A DNA stretch of 64,000 nucleotides from Ascochyta rabiei (Eukaryota; Ascomycota; Dothideomycetes; Pleosporales; Didymellaceae): the NCBI RefSeq assembly GCF_004011695.2, contig NC_082423.1, forward strand, positions 1,178,001 through 1,242,000. The letters are read 5' to 3'. The notes beneath the pieces were generated by a model. That model made no database searches and had not been told where the DNA came from. It was given only the letters and a program-made list of their open reading frames with translations. How positions within the stretch are numbered: the stretch's first letter is position 1; each line of letters begins with the position of its first letter. Position numbers and translations under genes: made by a program. This document shows, piece by piece, positions 57,214 through 64,000 of the stretch.

Positions 57214-57423
57214 CTATTGGGCTGTGAGGTTACCCCAGGTGTAAGAGACGGCGTGGTAAGGCGGGGCATGTTCGACTGTTGTAGTGTGTAAGGAGATTTC
57301 GATGGCATGGTTGGCTTCGCTGCTGGTATGAACCTCGATCAACCGTGCATACGTTGCAGGACCCGGTAGCAGCAGATGCTCAAGCAGCTGACTACTAAAC
57401 CAGGACTGAGCAGATATGTTCAT
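57214..57423 (-). pseudogene. HET-domain protein N-terminus, truncated
   Basis: From ATG 57423 a 69-residue frame contains ARLIEVH and then YHAVSYTWGN, the signature opening of the fungal heterokaryon incompatibility (HET) domain (family pattern Y-x-A-L-S-Y-x-W-G). A TAG ends it ten bases later (a former CAG). Reading on gives QIRVR and unrecognisable text, without the downstream WIDAICINQ-type motif. HET proteins trigger cell death after fusion of unlike fungal individuals. Here only the start of the domain remains. An earlier start at 57516 is possible but lacks support. Confidence 0.65.
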
Positions 57424-57782
57424 TGTAACTATTGACAGTGAAAGTGAGATGGAGCGAGACTGACGCTGTTGAGCAAGGCAGTAACACATATGACCAAGCA
57501 TGCATATGCTCGACACGAGCCAACCATTGTGAGAAGAGGACGCATCTTCGTGTTGGCATGCTTGGCAATAGTGTTGAGGGGATGAGCGTGTGAAAGAAGC
57601 GGGGGTTCAATTAAAAACTCAGAGGTAAAACTCGAGGTCTTCAAGTCTCGGGACTGCCCAAGCGCTTGTAGACATCTATGTCGTTTGAGGGGGTATCATA
57701 CAAATTCAGCCGGGTGTGAGAAAAGGGAAGCCGCTTCGCGCGCAACGTCTTTGAGACTTTGCACTCTGCCATATTTTGAAAG
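57424..57782. other. Intergenic sequence, no gene recognised
   Basis: Lies between the HET remnant and the 3' end of the small membrane-protein gene. Only short overlapping frames; nothing recognised. Confidence 0.5.
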
Positions 57783-58145
57783 CTAGTTGAGCTTCTTGTT
57801 GCCGACCTTGACGGTGTTGCCCTGGTTGCGCTGGTACTGCAGAAAGCCAAATGCAACTGCAGCAAGGACGCCAAGCATAAGAACGTTGCCTGTCACGATT
57901 AGTTTCGAAATGACGAGTGACAGCGGTTGCAAAGATGACCTACCCAGCACGAACCCAACAATGCCGCCAGCAAGGTCAACCAGGCCCCTGAAGAAGTTGA
58001 CAAACAGGCCAATGATCTCAGAGAAGAACTTGAGGATGAAAGAGGCAGTCTTCTGGACAAGATCGCCGGCAGTGGTGAAGAAGGACCATACGAGCTCAAG
58101 GAGCGAAGTGAAAACGTCGGAAAGGGATTTGACAATCGACGGCAT
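57783..58145 (-). CDS. Small conserved-type membrane protein, two exons
   Basis: Exons 58145-57944 and 57889-57783, giving 102 residues. The start has an excellent Kozak context (GCCACCATGCCG). The protein is almost entirely hydrophobic helix. An amphipathic N-terminal stretch (about 1-30, SLSDVFTSLLELVWSFF) is followed by a Phe-rich region (about 35-70, KFFSEIIGLFVNFFRGLVDL). A C-terminal membrane segment follows (about 69-87, NVLMLGVLAAVAFGFL), then a short basic tail. It looks like the small uncharacterised fungal integral membrane proteins of about 100 residues; function unknown. If the 54-nt intron is retained the frame stays open, adding 18 residues (120-residue form). Confidence 0.75.
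   Translation of the reverse strand: MPSIVKSLSDVFTSLLELVWSFFTTAGDLVQKTASFILKFFSEIIGLFVNFFRGLVDLAGGIVGFVLGRSSLQPLSLVISKLIVTGNVLMLGVLAAVAFGFLQYQRNQGNTVKVGNKKLN
57890..57943 (-). other. 54-nt intron in the small membrane-protein gene
   Basis: Begins GTAGGT and ends GACAG, with a branch-site-like CTAAT about 10 nt before the acceptor, all typical of short fungal introns. Its length is a multiple of three and it contains no stop, so it is also translatable. Splicing joins Leu-Gly to Asn-Val (FVLG-NVLMLG), restoring a smooth hydrophobic helix, while the intron text would put polar residues there. Splicing is therefore preferred. Confidence 0.7.
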
Positions 58146-58806
58146 GGTGGCAGTAGGGTAGGGTGTGGTGTGTAAGAACTGCCGTGTATCGAGGTTGGTC
58201 TTTAGGTTTGGTGTAGTCGCAGGTGAGCAAGTGGAGGTGAGTATGGCGTGGCGTGGTATGGTGGACTAGCGTTGTTGTTGATTGCGAACGGCGAGAGAAG
58301 GTGCAGCTTTATGTGGAGGGAAATGACGCGACAGCTACGTACGACGCAACAGGTGTGACAGGCAGACGGGTTGCGTGTTGTTTCTTGTTTCTACCAAATA
58401 CCTGGCTGGCGACCAGGCACCCTTCTGGACGACCTGAGGCGTTTCGGAGGGTGGCTGGTTGGGTGTAAGGATAATTGCTGTTGGAGGAAATGACGTCGTG
58501 CAGTCCGCAACCTGTCAGCACATCACGCACGTTTACAAGCTCAGAGAAGAAGATGGGTTCTTGAATGTACGTTAGCCGCGTTAGCTGCTACAATGCAGGA
58601 TCAAGTTGAAAGCGGCTGTCAACGAGATGAACAGTGGAGGCTGTTGTAAGGATCCGTGGTTCTGCTGCCTACCAAGTGGACCCTCTCCTCTCTGCTCCGT
58701 ACTCTCTGGCATCTGCTCCGTAGCCCTAGCTTAGTCATGCCTCGTGGCTGGGCAAGGAATGCGCTACGTCATGCGAGCTGCATCTTCCACAGCATCAGCA
58801 TCGACC
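58146..58806. promoter_or_regulatory. Shared upstream region of two divergent genes
   Basis: A 661-bp interval between the minus-strand membrane-protein gene and the plus-strand GH16 gene. It holds a TGACGTCG site (58491-58498), which is the core of a CRE/bZIP-type element. A CT-rich stretch before the GH16 start (58,670-58,735) contains TCTGCTCCGTA twice. No other gene. Regulatory roles are inferred from position only. Confidence 0.35.
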
Positions 58807-59985
58807 ATGTCTACATTTGACAAACTTTTCGCAAAGGGCAAGGCCAAAGTGAAGGAGTTCCAGGCCCAACACCAAGGAGGCCAGCCGCAACAGCAGCACG
58901 GCTATCAGCAGCCATCTCAGCAGGGCTACGGCGCGCCGCCAGGCCAGCAACCGCAATACTCGCAGTCGCAGTACTCGGGCAGCCAGTACCCGCCGCAAGG
59001 CCAGTACCAGCAGCCTCAGCAGCAATGGGGTCCTTCGCCAAATCAATGGCAGCCACAGCAGCAGCAGAACTGGGGCCCGCCGCCTCCTCACCAGCAGCAG
59101 CAAGGCTTCGCACCGCCCATTCCGCAGAATAAACCGCACTCGCCAGCGCCCCCTGTACCGCAGAACCGCCCCACGTCCGCGCAGCCTCCGCCGCCGCAGA
59201 ACATCCCGCCGCCCTACAGCGAGAAGGTCTACTGGAAGCCGTCCTTTGATGCCGCGACTCCGGTGTCGCAAAACTTCCGCCACGAGCTTGGCGATCACGG
59301 GTGGGGCAACGACGAGAAGCAAAACTACACCGACTCCCCTGCCAATTCCTTCCACCATGACAACCGCCTTGTCGTGCGCGCTCTTGTCCAGAACGGAACC
59401 TACACCTCGGCACGCCTGACCTCGCACCAGACGCTCTCCCGCCCGCGTGGCTACCTCGAAGCTACGACCCTCCCACCGTCGGCGCCAGGTATCTGGCCCG
59501 CCTATTGGATGCTTCCCTGCGAGCCCTTCAATTGGCCCGGCGACGGCGAGGTGGATATCATGGAGAACTGGAACGACGAGAAGACGAACCACTCGTGTTT
59601 GCACTGGGGTCACTACATCGGAGAGGATGCACAGAAGCACCGCGTAGTTCAGACGCCTCTGCCCGACCTCACCACACGGCCACACACATATGGTTTCGCA
59701 TGGATTGAGGAAGAAGGCATCCCCGGTTGGAGGGGCAGGCTCATATGGTTCATTGATGGGAGACCGGTCATGAAAGGCAGTATACCAGCTGGGTCGAGGA
59801 GGATGGAGGACTACAGATTGCTCATCAACATCGCCATGGGTGGTACATGTAACAAGGGCAAGTTGCCCAGTGACGGGTACTATGATCTTGTTGTCAGCGA
59901 TGTAAAGATGTGCGAAGAACCAGTGGGAGGGTGGCAAGCCTTTGAACACGCCTGGAATAGTACTCCAGAAGGCAAGGTCATGTGA
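58807..59985 (+). CDS. GH16-family glucanase-like protein with Gln/Pro-rich N-terminus
   Basis: 392 residues from the ATG at 58807 (MSTFDKLFAKGKAK). Residues about 20-140 are extremely rich in Gln, Pro, Gly and Tyr (PQQQ, YSQSQYSGSQYPPQGQ). The rest is a concanavalin-like beta-jelly-roll domain. The glycoside hydrolase family 16 active site GEVDIMEN lies at residues 247-254, with nucleophile Glu248, Asp250 and acid/base Glu253 all present. Flanking blocks are GIWPAYWMLP, HTYGFAWIEE, IWFIDG and LLINIAMGG. The family cleaves beta-1,3(4)-glucans. Upstream in-frame ATGs at 58759 and 58771 would extend it, but 58807 has A at -3 and gives the basic amphipathic start usual for such proteins. No signal peptide is seen from any start, so it is probably intracellular or leaves by an unconventional route. 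Confidence 0.88.
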   Translation: MSTFDKLFAKGKAKVKEFQAQHQGGQPQQQHGYQQPSQQGYGAPPGQQPQYSQSQYSGSQYPPQGQYQQPQQQWGPSPNQWQPQQQQNWGPPPPHQQQQGFAPPIPQNKPHSPAPPVPQNRPTSAQPPPPQNIPPPYSEKVYWKPSFDAATPVSQNFRHELGDHGWGNDEKQNYTDSPANSFHHDNRLVVRALVQNGTYTSARLTSHQTLSRPRGYLEATTLPPSAPGIWPAYWMLPCEPFNWPGDGEVDIMENWNDEKTNHSCLHWGHYIGEDAQKHRVVQTPLPDLTTRPHTYGFAWIEEEGIPGWRGRLIWFIDGRPVMKGSIPAGSRRMEDYRLLINIAMGGTCNKGKLPSDGYYDLVVSDVKMCEEPVGGWQAFEHAWNSTPEGKVM

Positions 59986-60654
59986 ATCTCTTTAGTGTGC
60001 ATTGACTGTTGAATACAGAGCTGTTAGAAAATTCTGCTTCCTTGTTAGCTCTGCTGCTGTCATATCGAATCGTCCGTTTGGCAGACAATTCAAAACTTGG
60101 CTGAGGCTGCTGACATCAAAACTTCAAACGCCAGACTGCACTTTACACTTTCTACACAACTGCCCTCGCTAAGAAGATGCAGAGACGCTTCTACTGTACT
60201 CTGTTTGTTCAAGAGTAGGACGACAAAGGTAAGAACTTCGTGCGATCTCTGTGACTTATATATGACACTGTGTAGTCTGCTCCGCGCACCATCTGGCCGG
60301 CCGAAAAGATGACGGTTCACAGCGATGTGAAGCAATCATTCATTGCAGTAGTGGTGACAGTGTGCGCCACGGTATTGGGCCCAAGCTCCTTGCCATTGCC
60401 GCCAGATCGTCTGGTGAACGACATCTATGGCCTTAGTCCCGCCGAGATCATCATCTCGGCCACGTTTCAACCCGTTTTCAAACTCACGAGAAGCTGGCCC
60501 GACCGTCCGTCGTTACCGAATCTTCGTAGGATTGCCATGGATCTCTCCGTAACAAGGTTGAATCACCATCTGTAAGATATGTACCTACAGTCCTTTCAGA
60601 TGCTACTCGTCGGCTACACAGATATTCGGGCCAGGGCAGCCAGCGTGTCCAACC
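59986..60654. other. Intergenic sequence, no gene recognised
   Basis: Normal composition. Short frames (60097-60312 +, 60309-60575 +, 60090-60335 -) overlap and show no domain. This is the last unmutated sequence before the right-hand transposon block. Confidence 0.5.
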
Positions 60655-63600
60655 GTAAGTAAACGGCTACGGCAAAGGTCGATTGCCGTAAGTAACGGCA
60701 ATTATCGTCGGCCGTTACGTCCCAAAATTACAGCGTAGGCCCACTTTACAGTGTAGAGACGTAGCTACAGGTGTACAGTTGCTATTTTTAGTCTAGCGTA
60801 GTTAATAACTGTAAAGGAGGCCTATCCTGTAACGCCTGTAAGCACTTAGGGGTTGCTGTTTCTGTTAAATCTACCTACTTCTTCTCCTGTAGTATTATTA
60901 ACGCCTCTATTTTAGTATATAGGCTTGTAATAAGCCTGTAACATAGCTAATTCTTCTATAATTAAATAGCCTCTATTATACATAACGTACTCCACGGTCG
61001 AGCGGATCACACGATCGAGCGGATCACTCAAAACCCCACCAAAATTGTCCAAAACTACAACCCTTTATTTCAACAACCACGCAATAAAATCTTCTTAAAA
61101 TCTCAGAATAGTATTGCATAGTTATTGGTAAGTACATATCTAGATTTCAGCTTTATAGCTATAATAGTTATAGAAATAGCCTGCAAATAGTGCTAAACAC
61201 CCCTGTAAAACAGTAATCGCTTAATAACGTCTGTGTTATAGATTCTAGCACTCTAAGACTTTTAAATACTCTTATTTATATTAGTGCAGCCCTGTCCTGA
61301 AAATTTTAGAAGATTTTATTGCGTGGTTGTTGAGATAAAGGGTTGTGGTTTTAGGCAATTTTGGTGGGGTTTTAAGTGATCCGCTCGATCGTGTGATCCG
61401 CTCGACTGTGGAGTACGTTAAATAATTTCTTGTTATATAACGCCTATAAAGTCTATAAATTAGGGATAGTCTGCTATAATAAGCTGTATCCTAATTAGCT
61501 GTTATTACCTTTAAAACGCTTTATAAGCTAGTACAGCTATTACAGGAAATTAATAAGCCTGTTAACTTTATCCTAATTATTCTTAGTAATATAATTATTA
61601 AGTGCTTTAGTAGTAGCTTTGTTAATTTTAGAGGTTGTATAGGTATTAAGGCTGCGTAGTTAACATTAATAAGCTTGTATAACACCTTAGAGCTCCTAGC
61701 AACAGAGTAATATAAGGTATGTTAAGTGCTAGCAGACCTCTCTAGCCTTTACAAGGTTAAGCGTAAAATGCTCCTATAGAGGATTATTATTAGATAATAA
61801 TTATTAGTAATATTTAAATACCTTATAACGCTTATGTAAGGTATAAACAGCGTTAACAAAGTTATATAGCTTACTAATAATGCTATATTACTTATATAAC
61901 TTAAATTAATCTAGAGGACCTACACTAGTAAGCTCTTCTTTAAACTAACTAACACTGTCTCTATATAGTGTTGCCTTAACAATAAGGTTAATTATATAGC
62001 TAGCGCAGCAAAGGCAGTAACAGGAGTCTAATTTAATTAATTTAGACAGGTTAGAAAGCCTGTTGTATAGCAATTAATTGTTACTAGTAGCATTATTGCT
62101 AATAAAGCAGTTAAATTAAGTCTTAAAGTTATACTTGCAGATAATGTTAATAATAACTAAGGCTTATGCACTACCTAAGTAATTACTAATAAGGTTGCAG
62201 AAGGTAAGAAGTACGTCTTATTACTTATATAAAGCATTAATAAAGTAAGCTACAATAGTAAGAAAGCTATAGTAGTTACGTAATGTCTACACATTAACGC
62301 TTACGCTAATCTTACTCTAAGCTGTCTTAATAAGTGCTGCTACCTCTAATTAATGTTGTTAAAGTTAATTATTAATATATAATAATATTGTTAAGCAGGA
62401 ATTAGGTAAGGCGTAGAGTAGATCTTATTAATTCTAAGTAATTAGGCCTTATGTAGCAGGTGCTGTTATTATAGCAAACAATATATTATTAGTAATAGCC
62501 TAATTAATAAAGGCTAACTAAAGCTTATCCTCCTCCTAAGGGGTATGTGTAGTAAAGGTAGATAAGCTAGTAACGCGTGCAGCTGCCTATAGGTTCTTAG
62601 GGGTAGCTTAGGTGTCTAGAATAAGGCCTATTTTAGGGTTAATTTAATGCTTGTTGCGTATATGTGTGTTAACGTAAGCTGTCCTATTAACGCAGAGGGT
62701 ATTAGGGGTAACACCTAATTTATAATACCTCTAGCAAAGCTAGTACTTTATAGTAGAGCTGTTAACCTCTAAGTACTGTAGTGTAACTCTATATAACTAT
62801 ATAGCAGCTAAGTCTTTTCTACTAGCTAGCTAGGCCTTATAGCGTACCTAATAACCTAGCTAACTAGCGTTAAGGCGTGTGTTCCTATAGTATACTTAGT
62901 TAAAATTAATAGAAAAGTTAACGCTAGTAGCGTTAGGGTGTTATATGTAAGCTAGGCTTACCTTAATTAATAGATAGGGCGATAGTAATACTAACAGAGA
63001 GGTTAACAATAAGACACAGGCTATCTTACTAAGGGTCTTTAAGCCTGCTAAGTAGTATATAGGTGCTCTAGTAACATTAGTAAGCTAGGTCTAGGTTAAT
63101 CTAGTTAGAGGCATATTAATAATAGTAGTAGAGGGCGTAAGAGGGGAGGAGGAGAGGGTTATATAGGCAGACTTACTTAGAAATCTCCTTTCTAGCCACC
63201 TAGATAACTAGCTGTCCTATATAGCGCTAAAGTTAATAGATAATATAGATCTATTATAAGGAGCCCTAAGGACCTTCTTACTAGAGGTGCTTATATATAC
63301 AGCCTAGCTACACAAATAACCTTTACTATTACTAGTTAATAGTTATATACTACGCAGCAGAGAATATGTTATACTAGGGTGTAGATGCCTTAAAAAGCTC
63401 TAGATTTACTTTCCTTTAGTAGGTGTCTATATTATCCTAGCGCGTTGTATGTGTAACAGTAAAGTTAAGCGTATAAGGAAGCTAGGGCTTGTTATAGGTA
63501 GGCGTAGAGGCAGAGGCAGGTTATAGGTAATAGGCGTTGTAGTGTTATAGTGTTATAGGGATAGTTTAATTAACAGGGAGCTTAATTAACACTAATTAGA

Positions 63601-64000
63601 TAACTTATCCTATTAGTAAGGCGCTAGTATGTTATTTAGAGCAAATTTAAAGCTGTTGCAATGCCTAGGGATGCTGTAGTTGCTAAACCTAGTAATGTAC
63701 CTCCTGCATACCCTTATAATTAATTTAGAGTATAACTATGCTTTAGAAACATGTTCTATAGGCTTTATCTGCCTTTGTGCGTATTAATATTAAAAAAAAA
63801 ACGTAATAATCGCGTTGTAGCGTGGTAGGGGAGGAGGTAGTGATACTGTTAAGGCCTTACGTTAGGCATAGTGTTAAGTTTTAACAATAGTGGCCCATGC
63901 GGCCCCCCCCCCTATCCCCCTATTGTTAACACTAAGGTTAGCCGTACTATAACTGTATTACAGCTTTATGTATAGCTACAGTACGTATACGGCTACAGCT
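60655..64000. mobile_element. Degraded transposon-like sequence, unclassified, runs off the window
   Basis: Starts abruptly with CGTAAG and an inverted repeat TTGCCGT-AAGTA-ACGGCAA (about 60,681-60,699), followed by GTAGCTACAG-type subterminal repeats. The interior from about 61,430 is RIP-mutated. On the minus strand long stretches read through TAG (for example 63,000-62,500) without a motif I can name. Near the window end similar GCTACAG and TACAG strings reappear (63,940-64,000), as subterminal repeats would. No catalytic triad was recognised. It is probably a DNA transposon; the class is not determined. Confidence 0.45.
60990..61413. mobile_element. MITE, 424 bp, with about 112-bp terminal inverted repeats
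   Basis: The left end CTCCACGGTCGAGCGGATCA and the right end are inverted complements over more than 100 bp. They share text around CCACCAAAATTG and CACGCAATAAAATCTTCT. TA flanks both ends (60988-60989 and 61414-61415), the target duplication of Tc1/mariner/pogo-type elements. The arms contain the direct repeat GATCGAGCGGATCA twice. The centre is AT-rich and noncoding. It is inserted in the degraded transposon-like sequence. Confidence 0.85.

Noticed and set aside
58795..59949. 384-codon minus-strand frame opposite the GH16 gene
   Set aside because: It is the shadow of the Gln/Pro/Gly-rich, GC-rich GH16 gene, giving Arg/Leu-rich low-complexity text; the sense frame has an intact catalytic motif.

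Overview
This window comes from a filamentous ascomycete nuclear genome, most likely a Dothideomycete of the Pleosporales type (inference). It is strongly two-speed. Positions 1 to about 52,060 and about 60,655 to 64,000 are AT-rich, TpA-rich transposon graveyards. Between them lies a normal-composition gene island of about 8.5 kb. In the graveyard, reading frames can be followed across hundreds of codons only if TAG and TAA are read as former Gln or Trp codons. Copies differ mainly by C-to-T and G-to-A changes, often at CpA/TpG. This is the signature of repeat-induced point mutation (RIP).

The left block is a set of nested LTR retrotransposons whose limits can be read from TG...CA LTR ends, polypurine tracts and, in three cases, exact 5-bp target duplications. 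Gypsy-A copy 1 (1161-21351, + strand, about 480-bp LTRs) is split by Gypsy-B copy 1 (7041-12386, -) and Gypsy-C (12387-20745, -). A hAT transposase remnant follows, then an AT-rich gap. Next come a 622-bp TRIM-like element (23256-23877), an unmutated hairpin-rich stretch (23883-24970), a Tc1/mariner element (24971-26499) and a Fot1/pogo-type remnant. A fragment of Copia-2 ends against Gypsy-A copy 2 (27962-50590, -). That copy is split by Gypsy-B copy 2 (30939-43463, +, TSD gtcct), which itself carries Copia-1 (34718-40018, -, TSD agggc), and by a full-length Copia-2 (43729-49005, +).

The gene island holds three apparently intact genes. They are an AAAP-family amino acid transporter (53798-55447, +), a small spliced membrane protein (57783-58145, -) and a cytosolic-type GH16 glucanase-like protein with a Gln/Pro-rich N-terminus (58807-59985, +). 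It also holds two broken genes: a class-III aminotransferase resembling 2,2-dialkylglycine decarboxylase (55941-56380, -) and the N-terminus of a HET-domain protein (57214-57423, -). No pathway links these genes. The island looks like an ordinary stretch eroding at its edges.

The right block is a degraded, unclassified transposon-like sequence carrying a 424-bp MITE with long inverted repeats (60990-61413). It runs off the window.

The most notable patterns are: the same catalytic Asp-to-Asn change in all six reverse transcriptases; His-to-Tyr changes in four gag zinc knuckles; antisense reading frames downstream of pol in Gypsy-B and Gypsy-C; the TRIM-like element; and a 124-bp tandem duplication that arose after most of the RIP.
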